Shown here: one piece after another, positions 23,720-33,283 of the stretch
Numbering within the stretch: the stretch's first letter is position 1
How the letters are laid out: each line of letters starts with the position of its first letter
Source of the DNA: an uncultured Flavobacteriales bacterium
Lineage (GTDB): Bacteria > Bacteroidota > Bacteroidia > Flavobacteriales_D > Sanyastnellaceae
Assembly (NCBI GenBank): GCA_937974555.1
Contig: CALJKR010000032.1
Span: 4,793 to 68,792, forward strand
DNA: 64,000 bases
Direction: 5' to 3'
The notes under the pieces: generated by a model
The model's input: the letters and a program-made list of their open reading frames with translations, nothing else
Databases searched by the model: none
Told to the model about the DNA's origin: nothing
Program-made: the position numbers and the translations under genes

Positions 23720-25609
23720 TTAAATCAAAAATAGAATAGCGATTAATCCAGCAACCAAGGCCAGTAGGTAGGTGATGATTTGACCATTGTGAAGGAATTG
23801 GAACAATTTACCCATCCCTTTGGCGGACTGTCCAGTTCCATCTACTATGTTCATCAAAGCTTTGTCTTCCACCCAATGGTGTAATCCAGAGGCGATGGCA
23901 TCGATGGGTTTTCTAAACAGGTTGTCATACAATTCATCGAAACCATATTTCTTCCAAAGCAAGCGATGCATACCTCCCGATATTTCATTGTCTTCCAAGG
24001 GAGCTGTTCCTTTTTGGATATACAGGTTGTAAGCGTAGTAAATCATACCAGCGGCAATGGCCATGGAAATCAGGGCCAACGCAATTTCTGCTGTTGCGTC
24101 CAAATGAGAATGTGCGGCTACCACAGTGCCAGACAAGAAATGATCCAACCAATGGTGAATGTGCAATGACTCGCCGATGGCGTGCGGGAATCCCATGAAT
24201 CCTCCCACTGTTGAGGCAATGGCCAGGATGATCAAAGGGGTGGTCATGGTCGAAGGTGATTCATGCAAGTGATGTTCTTGTTCATGCGTTCCTCTGAATT
24301 CTCCATGGAAGGTCAGATAAAACATTCGGAACATGTAGAATGCAGTTCCAGCTGCTGCCAACATCAACAAGGCAAATACCAGTGTGTTGTTTTCCATGGC
24401 ATGCGCCAATATTTGGTCTTTAGAGAAGAAACCAGCAAATGGGAAAATACCAGCAATGGCGATGGTTCCGATAAGAAATGTCCAATAGGTAATGCCCATG
24501 TGTTTTTTCAAACCGCCCATTCTTCGGATATCCTGTTCGCCGCCCATGGCGTGAATCACAGAACCGGATCCCAAGAAAAGCAAGGCTTTGAAGAAGGCGT
24601 GGGTTACTACGTGGAAAACCGCGATGCTGTATGCGCCCATTCCCAAAGCCGCAAACATGAAGCCCAATTGACTCACGGTAGAGTAGGCCAGTACCTTTTT
24701 GATATCGTTTTGTGTCAAGGCTATCGATGCTCCCATGATGGCCGTGATCACTCCCGCCCAGGTGATGACTTGAGAAGCCACTTCGCTCATGGCGTATAGG
24801 TCACTGAATCGGGCAACCAAATAGATACCAGCAGTCACCATGGTAGCTGCGTGGATCAAAGCTGAAACGGGCGTTGGACCTGCCATCGCATCGGGTAACC
24901 AAGTGTGCAAAGGGAATTGAGCAGACTTACCCATGGCTCCGATGAACAATAAAATTCCAACCATGGTGGTCATCGATCCCAAAGAAGCCAATCCACTTCC
25001 GCCAACCATCAAATCATTGTAGTTTAATGATCCACATTGGATAAAAATCAAGGTCATGGCCAACAACAATCCCAAATCACCCACGCGATTGATTACAAAT
25101 GCTTTTTTAGCAGCATCGTTGTTTGCGTGGTCTTTGTACCAAAAACCAATCAGCATAAAAGAGCAAACACCAACTCCTTCCCAACCCACAAACAACATGA
25201 GGAGGTTATCGCCCAATACCAAAAGCAACATGAAGAAAACAAATAAATTCAAGTAGGACATGAATCGATTGAATCCTTCATCCTCGTGCATATATCCAAT
25301 GGAGTAAAGGTGAATCAACGATCCCACTCCGGTGATGAAGAGAATGTAGAGACTGCTCAACGGGTCAACAATAAAGCTGATGTCGACTTGAAAAGATCCC
25401 ACGTGAATCCAATCCAATACTTTGACAATGGCCGCGTCTGTTGCATGGAGCTGTGTAGAGAATACAACAGCAGCCAATCCAAAGGAAATGGCAGTCATGG
25501 CGGTGGCAATTCCTCCAACGGTATTCTTGCTTAAATTTTTTCCAAAAAAGGTGATGAATAAAAATCCAAGTGCAGGGAAGAGGGGAATAAGGGCAACTAA
25601 TTTTTCCAT
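23720..25609 (-). CDS. nuoL: NADH-quinone oxidoreductase subunit L
   Basis: A 629-residue subunit, the largest antiporter-like module at the distal end of complex I. It shows FVGWEGVGVCSFMLIGFWY, KSAQFPLHTWLPDAMAGPTPVS with conserved Lys and Pro, and AYSTVSQLGFM. The C-terminal 150 residues contain the lateral amphipathic helix region and final transmembrane helix. A histidine-rich loop lies near residue 435 (EQEHHLHE). It is separated from nuoK by two bases. Confidence 0.97.
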   Translation of the reverse strand: MEKLVALIPLFPALGFLFITFFGKNLSKNTVGGIATAMTAISFGLAAVVFSTQLHATDAAIVKVLDWIHVGSFQVDISFIVDPLSSLYILFITGVGSLIHLYSIGYMHEDEGFNRFMSYLNLFVFFMLLLVLGDNLLMLFVGWEGVGVCSFMLIGFWYKDHANNDAAKKAFVINRVGDLGLLLAMTLIFIQCGSLNYNDLMVGGSGLASLGSMTTMVGILLFIGAMGKSAQFPLHTWLPDAMAGPTPVSALIHAATMVTAGIYLVARFSDLYAMSEVASQVITWAGVITAIMGASIALTQNDIKKVLAYSTVSQLGFMFAALGMGAYSIAVFHVVTHAFFKALLFLGSGSVIHAMGGEQDIRRMGGLKKHMGITYWTFLIGTIAIAGIFPFAGFFSKDQILAHAMENNTLVFALLMLAAAGTAFYMFRMFYLTFHGEFRGTHEQEHHLHESPSTMTTPLIILAIASTVGGFMGFPHAIGESLHIHHWLDHFLSGTVVAAHSHLDATAEIALALISMAIAAGMIYYAYNLYIQKGTAPLEDNEISGGMHRLLWKKYGFDELYDNLFRKPIDAIASGLHHWVEDKALMNIVDGTGQSAKGMGKLFQFLHNGQIITYLLALVAGLIAILFLI

Positions 25610-25611
25610 GA

Positions 25612-25929
25612 TTATCCTTTCAATTCGTTAAGTGAATCTGTATCTGTTGTATGAATATTGCGATACAACATCATCAAAATGGCCAGTCCAACGGCTACTT
25701 CGGCAGCAGCAACAACCATGATGAAGAAGACAAAAATTTGACCGTCTGTATCTCCATGCATTTTAGAAAAAGCAACCAAAGCAAGGTTAACCGCATTCAA
25801 CATCAATTCAACGCACATGAACATGATGATTGCATTTTTTCTGAATAAGATGCCAAAAATGCCAATACCAAAAAGCGCAACGCTTAGCGCCAGATAATGA
25901 TGAATATAAATATTGTGTAAGATTTCCAT
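25612..25929 (-). CDS. nuoK: NADH-quinone oxidoreductase subunit K
   Basis: A 105-residue three-helix membrane subunit, with the conserved glutamates in FMCVELMLNAVNLALVAF and VVAAAEVAVGLAI, both part of the E-channel of complex I. Length and helix pattern are typical. It lies between nuoJ and nuoL with one- and two-base gaps. Confidence 0.97.
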   Translation of the reverse strand: MEILHNIYIHHYLALSVALFGIGIFGILFRKNAIIMFMCVELMLNAVNLALVAFSKMHGDTDGQIFVFFIMVVAAAEVAVGLAILMMLYRNIHTTDTDSLNELKG

Positions 25930-25930
25930 G

Positions 25931-26443
25931 TTATGCTTGCGTTTCGTTCAAATTCTTTTTGGATAAATAAACAGCGCCTACCATTGCAGCCAAGAATAGA
26001 ATTGAAGCCAATTCAAATGGTAGCAAGTAGTTTCTGTAAAGTGCAATTCCTAAATCTTCGACCATCCCGGCAGGGGAAACTTTGTTGGGATTTACATGAA
26101 GCGCGTCTGCGGTGTGCGCGGCTCCTGATAGAATCACCAAAAGCAATCCCGCAGAGGCAACGGCCAACATTTTTAGAATGTTGCTGCGTTTTTCAACCTC
26201 CAGTTGATTTAAGTTCAACATCATGATTACATAAAGGAACAAAACCATAATGGCCCCTGCATACACGATGATGTGAACAGCAGCTAAAAATTGGGCATTC
26301 ATCAAGAAGTAATGTCCCGCGATGGAAAAGAAGGTCAAAATCAAGTACAATACACTGTAGACCGGATTTTTACTGATGATGGTGGCTATGCCGCTGAATA
26401 CAGCGATAAACGATAATAGCCAAAATGCATATTCTGTAAGCAT
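25931..26443 (-). CDS. nuoJ: NADH-quinone oxidoreductase subunit J
   Basis: A 170-residue membrane subunit with five hydrophobic segments and the family signature AAVHIIVYAGAIMVLFLYVIMML in helix 3, whose pi-bulge is involved in coupling. It is one base from nuoK and directly after nuoI. Confidence 0.96.
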   Translation of the reverse strand: MLTEYAFWLLSFIAVFSGIATIISKNPVYSVLYLILTFFSIAGHYFLMNAQFLAAVHIIVYAGAIMVLFLYVIMMLNLNQLEVEKRSNILKMLAVASAGLLLVILSGAAHTADALHVNPNKVSPAGMVEDLGIALYRNYLLPFELASILFLAAMVGAVYLSKKNLNETQA

Positions 26444-26444
26444 A

Positions 26445-27032
26445 TTATTTTTTACGGTCTAAGTAGGTTTGATTGTGCTTGTGTTTCTTGTCATTTTTAA
26501 ATGACAATACTTCTGGAGTTTGACGCTTGGTTACGTCGACTCTTTCGGTCAGGCTTTCTACCAAAAGGTCTTTGCCAAATACTTCTTCTCCACGGGTAAA
26601 GCTAGAAGGGACGATGCGATCGGTTAAGAAGATGGCTTCTTTGGGACATGCATCCTCACAAAGACCGCAGAAGATGCAACGCAACATATTGATTTCGTAA
26701 ATCTTGGCGTACTTCTCCTCACGGTACAAGTTCTCTTCGCCTTTTTTACGTTCTGCTGATTCCATGGTGATGGCTTCCGCAGGACAAGCAACTGCGCATA
26801 ATCCACAAGCTGTGCAGCGTTCGGCTCCCGCTTCATCGCGTTTCAAAACGTGTTGTCCGCGATAAACGGCCGCCAACTCACGCTCTTGGTCGGGGTATTT
26901 TACAGTGGCTTTTCTTTTGAATAAGTGGCTCAAAGTAATGAGCATCCCTTTGATAATCGCGGGGAAATAAAGGCGCTCAGAAAGGGTCAATTCTTTCTTT
27001 ACAACCTGAATAGATCGATTGGTTAATTGCAT
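26445..27032 (-). CDS. nuoI: NADH-quinone oxidoreductase subunit I (two [4Fe-4S] clusters)
   Basis: A 195-residue peripheral-arm subunit carrying clusters N6a and N6b. Both motifs are complete: CTACGLCAVACP and CIFCGLCEDACP. The N-terminal region (LSERLYFPAIIKGMLITLSHLF) gives the amphipathic membrane contact. A basic tail rich in Lys and His extends past the ferredoxin fold. It is flanked by nuoH and nuoJ. Confidence 0.97.
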   Translation of the reverse strand: MQLTNRSIQVVKKELTLSERLYFPAIIKGMLITLSHLFKRKATVKYPDQERELAAVYRGQHVLKRDEAGAERCTACGLCAVACPAEAITMESAERKKGEENLYREEKYAKIYEINMLRCIFCGLCEDACPKEAIFLTDRIVPSSFTRGEEVFGKDLLVESLTERVDVTKRQTPEVLSFKNDKKHKHNQTYLDRKK

Positions 27033-27036
27033 GATC

Positions 27037-28071
27037 TTATCCTAATTTTCCTGTAAACAACATAACAAAACCGGTAATGATGATATTGGCAATGGCCAAT
27101 GGCAACAATACTTTCCAACCCAAATTCATCAATTGGTCATAGCGGAAACGAGGAAGTGTCCAACGTACCCACATGAACAAGAAAATGAACAAGAATATTT
27201 TTCCAAAGAAGACCGCGGTTTGAACGGCCGTTAAAAGGTTGCCATCCAATCCCAATTCGTGTTGGAATGGGAAGTTATATCCACCAAAATAAAGCGACGC
27301 CATGATGGCGGAACTGATGAACATGTTGATGTATTCGGCGAACAAATAGAATCCCAATTTCATGGAAGAATATTCAGTATGGTAACCACCCACCAACTCG
27401 GATTCGCACTCAGGCAAGTCAAAAGGCGCACGGTTGGTTTCCGCAAAGGCACAAATCAAGAAAATGATGAAACCCAAAGGTTGATACACCACATTGGCAA
27501 ATCCTGCATCTTGCTGGGCAACGATTTCTTTCAAGCTTAAAGTTCCGGTCATCATCACCAAGGCGATCAAAGCCAGACCCATGGCCACTTCGTAGGAGAT
27601 CATTTGGGAAGAAGCACGCAAGGCTCCCAACAAAGCAAATTTGTTGTTTGAAGCCCAACCGCCAATCATCACACCATATACTCCGATGGAAACGACGCTC
27701 AATAAATACAACAGACCGATATTGATGTCGGTGACTTGCATGGGGAATAGGGTATCGCCCATTTGCCATCCAGCGCCCCATGGAATGACAACGCCCGTCA
27801 TGCAAGCGCAGAGCATGAAGAAAGAAGGTCCCAAAATAAACAACCATCGATTGGAATGGGTGGGGATCATTTCTTCTTTAAAGATCATTTTAATTCCATC
27901 TGCAATGGGCTGAAGCAGTCCCAAGGGGCCTGCACGGTTAGGGCCTACGCGGTCTTGTAACCAAGCGGCCAATTTTCTTTCTCCCCATGTCATGTACGCT
28001 GCAGCACCCAATGATACCGCAAACACAAGCACACAAAGAATTACTTTATAAATCAACATTGTATCCGTCAT
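27037..28071 (-). CDS. nuoH: NADH-quinone oxidoreductase subunit H
   Basis: A 344-residue membrane subunit forming the quinone chamber roof. Conserved loops include GERKLAAWLQDRVGPNRAGP and AETNRAPFDLPECESELVGGYHTEYSSMKL, with the acidic cluster needed for quinone-linked proton transfer, and FMWVRWTLPRFRYDQLM near the C-terminus. It is three bases after nuoG. Confidence 0.97.
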   Translation of the reverse strand: MTDTMLIYKVILCVLVFAVSLGAAAYMTWGERKLAAWLQDRVGPNRAGPLGLLQPIADGIKMIFKEEMIPTHSNRWLFILGPSFFMLCACMTGVVIPWGAGWQMGDTLFPMQVTDINIGLLYLLSVVSIGVYGVMIGGWASNNKFALLGALRASSQMISYEVAMGLALIALVMMTGTLSLKEIVAQQDAGFANVVYQPLGFIIFLICAFAETNRAPFDLPECESELVGGYHTEYSSMKLGFYLFAEYINMFISSAIMASLYFGGYNFPFQHELGLDGNLLTAVQTAVFFGKIFLFIFLFMWVRWTLPRFRYDQLMNLGWKVLLPLAIANIIITGFVMLFTGKLG

Positions 28072-28074
28072 GGC

Positions 28075-29112
28075 TTATTTGATTTCGTTATTAGGGTCTA
28101 ATGCTCCGTGTCCCAAATCCACTTTTTCACCATGGGGCAATGCAGCCTTCTGACGATCAATAGAAACCTTCAATGCTTTTAGGCTATTGTAGTGATTGGC
28201 AGAGATAACGGAATGACGGCTGATTTGCGAAGGACCATCTATTACCCAATCAGAGGTGTTCTTTTTATCAAAGCGGCAAGTATTGCAAATCCATCCGGTT
28301 TTTCCTTCGTGATCTGCAACTTCTCCCCATTGGTCTTTGCGGGCCGTAACGCGCAAAACATCATCGCCTTTGTACCACAATCGAACGTGTCCGCAACACT
28401 TGTCGCAATCACGATGTGCATCCACAGGTTTGGTAAACCAAACGCGGCTTTGGAAACGGAAGGTTTTATCGGTCAATGCACCAACAGGACATACGTCGAT
28501 GACGTTTCCTGAGAAGTCATTGTCAATGGATTTTTCGATGTAAGTCGAAATTTCTGCAACTTCGCCTCGATTCAATACCCCATGTGAACGACAATCGGTC
28601 ACTTGATCCGCGGTTTTTACGCAACGGTAGCATAAAATACAACGGTTCATGTGCAATTGAATTTTATCTCCAATGTCACGGCGTTCAAATTCACGGCGAG
28701 GGAATTCAAAACGGGTTTCGCTCTTGCCGTGCTCGTATCCCAGATCCTGCAAATGACATTCTCCGGCTTGGTCGCATACTGGGCAATCCAATGGGTGGTT
28801 CACCAACAAAAACTCAACGACACCCGCACGGGCTTCTTGAATTTCTGCAGAGGTGTTGTTTTCGACAACCATTCCATCCATTACTTGCGTTCTGCATGAA
28901 GCCACAGGCTTGGGCATGGGACGAGGATCTTTTTCAGAACCTTGCGATACTTTGACCAAGCATGTGCGGCAATAACCTCCACTTGTTTTTAATTTGGAAT
29001 AATAACACATGGTGGGAGGTGCCACCTCAGGTCCGATCATTCTGGCAGCTTCCAAAATGGTAGTGCCATTGGGGACCTCAATTGTAATTCCGTCTATCGT
29101 AACTTTTGGCAT
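28075..29112 (-). CDS. nuoG: NADH-quinone oxidoreductase subunit G, short Fe-S form
   Basis: A 345-residue protein, less than half the length of E. coli NuoG (about 900). It keeps the [2Fe-2S] ferredoxin motif (CYYSKLKTSGGYCRTC), the His-Cys3 [4Fe-4S] motif (HPLDCPVCDQAGEC) and the CILCYRC...CPVGAL motif. An extra C-x2-C...C-x2-C set (DCDKCC and CNTC) follows near the end. The molybdopterin-like domain is absent. Short NuoG is usual in Flavobacteriia, so this is a natural subfamily and not a truncation. Gene order and close spacing to nuoF and nuoH support function. Confidence 0.93.
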   Translation of the reverse strand: MPKVTIDGITIEVPNGTTILEAARMIGPEVAPPTMCYYSKLKTSGGYCRTCLVKVSQGSEKDPRPMPKPVASCRTQVMDGMVVENNTSAEIQEARAGVVEFLLVNHPLDCPVCDQAGECHLQDLGYEHGKSETRFEFPRREFERRDIGDKIQLHMNRCILCYRCVKTADQVTDCRSHGVLNRGEVAEISTYIEKSIDNDFSGNVIDVCPVGALTDKTFRFQSRVWFTKPVDAHRDCDKCCGHVRLWYKGDDVLRVTARKDQWGEVADHEGKTGWICNTCRFDKKNTSDWVIDGPSQISRHSVISANHYNSLKALKVSIDRQKAALPHGEKVDLGHGALDPNNEIK

Positions 29113-29117
29113 ATTTC

Positions 29118-30467
29118 TTAATTCGCAGGTTCTGGTATATGGTTGAGTCTGTAGTAGTGGCGAACATCCTTCATGGAATGTCCGGCTTTGACATACTCTT
29201 CAAATTCATGACGGAAGTGGCGGATGGCACTGGCTACAGGCCAAGCAGCGGCATCTCCCAATGGGCAAATGGTTTTTCCTTCAATTTTTCCTTGGATGTC
29301 CCAAAGCAAATCAACATCAGCCAATGTGCCATGGCCATGTAAAATTTTGTGCAAGATTTTTTCCATCCATCCGGTTCCTTCGCGGCAAGGCGAACATTGA
29401 CCACAACTTTCGTGGTGATAGAAACGTGAGAATGTCCAAAGGTTTTTCACGATGCTCGTGTCTTCATCCATGGCGATGAATCCGCCTGAGCCCAACATGG
29501 TGCCCGTCGCAAAACCGCCATCGGCCAGGCCTTCATAAGACATCAAGCGGGGCTCTCCTGCAGCTGTTTTTAATATCAAATGCGCAGGCAAAATGGGAAC
29601 CGAAGATCCTCCTGCCACAACGGCTTTCAGTTGCTTACCGTTTCTGATGCCACCACAATATTCTTCTGAGTAAATAAATTCCTCAACAGGCAGTCCCAAT
29701 TCGATTTCATACACACCGGGTTTGTTCAAATGCCCTGAGGCTGAGATCAATTTGGTTCCTGTAGATTTTCCGATTCCAATTTTGGCGTATGCTTCTCCAC
29801 CGTCTCTCACAATGGGAACTACCGCTGCAATTGTCTCTACGTTGTTCACCACCGTGGGGCAACCGTATAAACCAGCAATGGCAGGGAATGGGGGTTTAAT
29901 GCGTGGATTACCGCGCTTGCCCTCCAATGATTCCAACAATGCGGTTTCTTCTCCACAGATGTAGGCACCACCGCCCACTTGAACGTGAAGATCCAAATCG
30001 TAGCCGCTGCCCAAGATATTTTTTCCTAACAATCCAGCATCGTAAGCTTCTTGGATTGCATTTTCTAAAATTCGTGCAACATAAAAATATTCTCCGCGGA
30101 TGTAGATATACGATGTATGAGCGCCCAAAGCAAAACTGGAAAGAATCATTCCCTCAATCAAAATGTGGGGAATGTGCTCCATCAAATATCGGTCTTTGAA
30201 AGTGCCGGGTTCTGATTCGTCAGCATTGCACACCAAGTAACGAGGCACTCCTTCCGGCTTGGCCAAGAAACTCCATTTCATTCCTGTAGGGAATCCTGCG
30301 CCACCACGACCGCGAAGGCCAGAGGTTTTTACTTCCTCTACAATTTGGTCTGGTGACATCGAGGACAACGCTTTTTTCAAAGTGTCATAGCCTCCTTTTT
30401 GACGGTATACATTCAAGGTCTGAATGCCCGGTACGTCAATATGCTCAAGTAATAATTTCTTTCCCAT
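29118..30467 (-). CDS. nuoF: NADH-quinone oxidoreductase subunit F (NADH/FMN site)
   Basis: A 449-residue subunit that oxidises NADH. It contains the glycine-rich nucleotide site GLRGRGGAGFPTGMKW, the FMN site YICGEETALLESLEGKRG and the [4Fe-4S] N3 ligands SCGQCSPCREG with the distal Cys in TICPLGD. The start at 30467 is one base from the nuoE stop. Confidence 0.97.
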   Translation of the reverse strand: MGKKLLLEHIDVPGIQTLNVYRQKGGYDTLKKALSSMSPDQIVEEVKTSGLRGRGGAGFPTGMKWSFLAKPEGVPRYLVCNADESEPGTFKDRYLMEHIPHILIEGMILSSFALGAHTSYIYIRGEYFYVARILENAIQEAYDAGLLGKNILGSGYDLDLHVQVGGGAYICGEETALLESLEGKRGNPRIKPPFPAIAGLYGCPTVVNNVETIAAVVPIVRDGGEAYAKIGIGKSTGTKLISASGHLNKPGVYEIELGLPVEEFIYSEEYCGGIRNGKQLKAVVAGGSSVPILPAHLILKTAAGEPRLMSYEGLADGGFATGTMLGSGGFIAMDEDTSIVKNLWTFSRFYHHESCGQCSPCREGTGWMEKILHKILHGHGTLADVDLLWDIQGKIEGKTICPLGDAAAWPVASAIRHFRHEFEEYVKAGHSMKDVRHYYRLNHIPEPAN

Positions 30468-30468
30468 A

Positions 30469-31008
30469 TTAGTCCATGCTTACTTTTTGATCCTTGGTAT
30501 ACACTCTTCTTTCGCCATCTTTTTTCAGATTTTCGAGAAGGTTGTCTACTTTTTCCAAGGTTAAATTCTCATAGAAATCAGATCCACATTGCATCATGGG
30601 GGCAGTGCCGCATGAGCCCAAACACTCAACGGTTTTCAAAGTGAATTGACCATCCGCAGTGGTTTCACCGTCTTTGATTCCCAATTTATTTTCCAAGTGT
30701 TTGACAATGTCTTCAGAACCCATCAACCAACAAGAGCTGGTGCGGCAAACTTCCAAAAGGCATTTTCCTACGGGCTTTAAATTGTACATGGAATAAAAAG
30801 AAGCCACTTCGTATACTTCAATGGGCGTGATTTGCAACACTTCAGCCACGTAGTCCATGGCTTCAGGGCTTAACCATCCATCAAACTCGGCTTGCGCCAA
30901 GTGTAGAACGGGCAGAAGCGCTGATTTTTGTTTTCCCTCAGGATAGCGTTTGATGATTTTCTCAACAACAGCAAGGGTTTCTGATGAAAATTGATATTTC
31001 TTTTCCAT
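30469..31008 (-). CDS. nuoE: NADH-quinone oxidoreductase subunit E ([2Fe-2S])
   Basis: A 179-residue thioredoxin-like subunit with the N1a cluster ligands C-R-T-S-S-C and C-L-G-S-C, preceded by a helical domain (YPEGKQKSALLPVLHLAQ). It pairs with NuoF in the NADH dehydrogenase module and lies two bases after nuoD. Confidence 0.97.
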   Translation of the reverse strand: MEKKYQFSSETLAVVEKIIKRYPEGKQKSALLPVLHLAQAEFDGWLSPEAMDYVAEVLQITPIEVYEVASFYSMYNLKPVGKCLLEVCRTSSCWLMGSEDIVKHLENKLGIKDGETTADGQFTLKTVECLGSCGTAPMMQCGSDFYENLTLEKVDNLLENLKKDGERRVYTKDQKVSMD

Positions 31009-31010
31009 GA

Positions 31011-32213
31011 TTATGCGTCTAATTCTCCAGCGATTACGTTCATGCTACTCATTGTAAGAATGGCATCAGAGAGCATTCCTCCCTCAATCATTTCTGGATA
31101 AGCTTGGTAATAGATGTAACAAGGTCTGCGGAAATGCAAACGGAAAGGCGTGCGACCACCATCACTGATCAAATAAAATCCGAGCTCTCCGTTTCCTCCT
31201 TCAATACTGTGATAAATCTCGCCTTTGGGAACTTCTGTTTCTCCCATAACAATTTTGAAATGGTAAATCAAAGCTTCCATTTTACTGTAAACGTCCTGTT
31301 TTTCTGGCAAATAAAATTCAGGTACTTCAGCATGAAAATCACCTTTGGGCATCTTGTCAATGGCTTGACGAATGATGCTCAAACTCTCCCACATCTCTTG
31401 CATACGTACCATGTAACGATCAAAAGTATCGCCTTGTGTACCGACAGGAATTTTGAAATCAAAATCTTGGTAAGAAGAGTAAGGATTCATTACCCTAACA
31501 TCATAGTCAACGCCCGCGGCACGAAGGTTAGGACCTGTAAATCCATATTCCAAGGCACGTTCGCCACTGATTGGACCGCAGTTCACCGTACGATCCATGA
31601 AAATTCTGTTACGCGTCACCAACTTATCAAATTCATTGAGCGCAGCTGGAAATTCATCCAAGAACGCATGAATTCTTTTCCAAGCCAAATCTGAAAAATC
31701 ACGTTCCATTCCACCAATACGGCCGATGTTGGTTGTTAAACGCGCGCCACAAATCTCTTCGTAGATTTCATAAATTTTCTCTCTCCATTGGAACAGATAC
31801 AAGAAACCCGTCATGGCTCCAGTATCTACCGCGATGACCGTATCACAAACAATGTGGTCCGCAATACGCGCCAATTCCATGATGATCACACGCATGTATT
31901 CTGCCCGCTTGGGGATTTCACATTGAATTAGTTTTTCCACGGTCATGTGCCAACCCATGTTGTTGATGGGAGAGGAACAGTAATTCAAGCGGTCGGTGAT
32001 GGGTGTGATTTGGCTGTACGTTCTTCTTTCTGCTAATTTTTCAAATGCTCGATGAATGTAACCAATGGTAGGCTCAGCCTTCACGATGATTTCACCGTCC
32101 ATGGTCAATACATTTTGAAAGATACCGTGGGTCGCAGGATGCGTAGGCCCAAGGTTTAACGTGGTGTAATCCTTTTCTAAATTGGATTGCAATTGATCAA
32201 TGGCTTTACTCAT
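31011..32213 (-). CDS. nuoD: NADH-quinone oxidoreductase subunit D
   Basis: A 400-residue subunit related to the large subunit of NiFe hydrogenases, forming the quinone pocket with NuoB. Seen are NLGPTHPATHG with the quinone-binding His, YIHRAFEKLAE, and the C-terminal SMNVIAGELDA. NuoD is separate from NuoC here, unlike the fused E. coli protein. Confidence 0.97.
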   Translation of the reverse strand: MSKAIDQLQSNLEKDYTTLNLGPTHPATHGIFQNVLTMDGEIIVKAEPTIGYIHRAFEKLAERRTYSQITPITDRLNYCSSPINNMGWHMTVEKLIQCEIPKRAEYMRVIIMELARIADHIVCDTVIAVDTGAMTGFLYLFQWREKIYEIYEEICGARLTTNIGRIGGMERDFSDLAWKRIHAFLDEFPAALNEFDKLVTRNRIFMDRTVNCGPISGERALEYGFTGPNLRAAGVDYDVRVMNPYSSYQDFDFKIPVGTQGDTFDRYMVRMQEMWESLSIIRQAIDKMPKGDFHAEVPEFYLPEKQDVYSKMEALIYHFKIVMGETEVPKGEIYHSIEGGNGELGFYLISDGGRTPFRLHFRRPCYIYYQAYPEMIEGGMLSDAILTMSSMNVIAGELDA

Positions 32214-32215
32214 GA

Positions 32216-32713
32216 TTATCTTCCAAAATATTTATCTTCTTTGTCATCGCGGCTTGCATCTTCCAATGCATATTCTTTTCTCAAAGGATGATAGTTCATC
32301 TCATCCATATTCAAGATTCGGCGCAAGTCAGGGTGACCTGAAAACTTGAAACCGTAGAAATCAAAAGCCTCTCTCTCCATCCAATTGGCCGTAGCAAATA
32401 GGGGAGTGCATGTAGGGACATCCAAATCCGATTTGGCCATGAAGCATTTGAGACGAATGCGCTCATTGCTTTGCAGAGCGTGCAATTGATACATCAATGC
32501 AAACTCTTGTTCCCCTTGGTCAGGAAAATGAATGCCACACATGGTGGTTAGAAAAGTGAATCCCATTTCATTTTTGAGAAATTCTAAAACCGCATAGATG
32601 TTTTTTTTCTCGATATGAAATACCGGAAAATCTCTTTCATCCCCCGAATGGGTGACCGCTTCAGGAAAGCGGTTTTGCAGGGATGACAATACTTTGTCGT
32701 GTAGTGCGCTCAT
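32216..32713 (-). CDS. nuoC: NADH-quinone oxidoreductase subunit C
   Basis: A 165-residue peripheral subunit. The signature ANWMEREAFDFYGFKFSGHPDLRRILNMDEMNYHPLRKEY matches the family block near the C-terminus. It is encoded as a separate polypeptide, two bases upstream of nuoD. Confidence 0.96.
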   Translation of the reverse strand: MSALHDKVLSSLQNRFPEAVTHSGDERDFPVFHIEKKNIYAVLEFLKNEMGFTFLTTMCGIHFPDQGEQEFALMYQLHALQSNERIRLKCFMAKSDLDVPTCTPLFATANWMEREAFDFYGFKFSGHPDLRRILNMDEMNYHPLRKEYALEDASRDDKEDKYFGR

Positions 32714-32717
32714 GGTG

Positions 32718-33269
32718 TTATTCCAATCCGTATGCAGCCAATTTGGCTTTGTATTCGGGGGTTTGTCTTCTTTTGATTCCTTCCTTTTTGGCCAATTCTT
32801 GGATCTTTAAGATTCCATCCAAAACTTGCTCAGGGCGGGGAGGGCATCCCGGTATGTAAACGTCAACGGGAATGACGCGATCAATGCCTTGCAATACGCT
32901 GTAGGTGTCAAAAATTCCGCCAGAAGAAGCACATGCACCCATGCTCAAAACCCATTTGGGTTCTGCCATTTGCTCATATACCTGACGCAATACGGGCGCC
33001 ATTTTTTTGGAAATGGTTCCCATCACCATCAATAAATCCGCTTGACGTGGAGAGAAGCTCAAACGTTCTGATCCAAAGCGGGCCAAGTCATAGGTAGAGG
33101 CCATGGTCGCCATGAATTCAATACCACAGCAAGAAGTGGCAAAAGGCAAAGGCCACAACGAGTTGGCACGGGCCAAACCCACTGCTTTATCCAAAGTAGT
33201 GGCAAAAAATCCAGTGCCCTCGTGGCCCTCAGGCTGATGGTCTGGATGAATATTTACTGTCGTTTCCAT
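32718..33269 (-). CDS. nuoB: NADH-quinone oxidoreductase subunit B (cluster N2)
   Basis: A 183-residue subunit holding the terminal [4Fe-4S] cluster N2. The tandem cysteines in FATSCCGIEFMA, GACASSGG and PGCPPRPEQVLDG are all present. It lies between nuoA and nuoC, with 14- and 4-base gaps. Confidence 0.97.
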   Translation of the reverse strand: METTVNIHPDHQPEGHEGTGFFATTLDKAVGLARANSLWPLPFATSCCGIEFMATMASTYDLARFGSERLSFSPRQADLLMVMGTISKKMAPVLRQVYEQMAEPKWVLSMGACASSGGIFDTYSVLQGIDRVIPVDVYIPGCPPRPEQVLDGILKIQELAKKEGIKRRQTPEYKAKLAAYGLE

Positions 33270-33283
33270 CTATCTATTTTTTA

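Noticed and set aside
24263..24799. A 178-codon plus-strand frame opposite nuoL
   Set aside because: Antisense shadow of a conserved subunit; low-complexity Gln/His/Ser composition.
28075..29112. nuoG as a truncated pseudogene
   Set aside because: The frame is intact, Fe-S ligands are conserved, spacing to neighbours is tight, and the short form is usual in Flavobacteriia.
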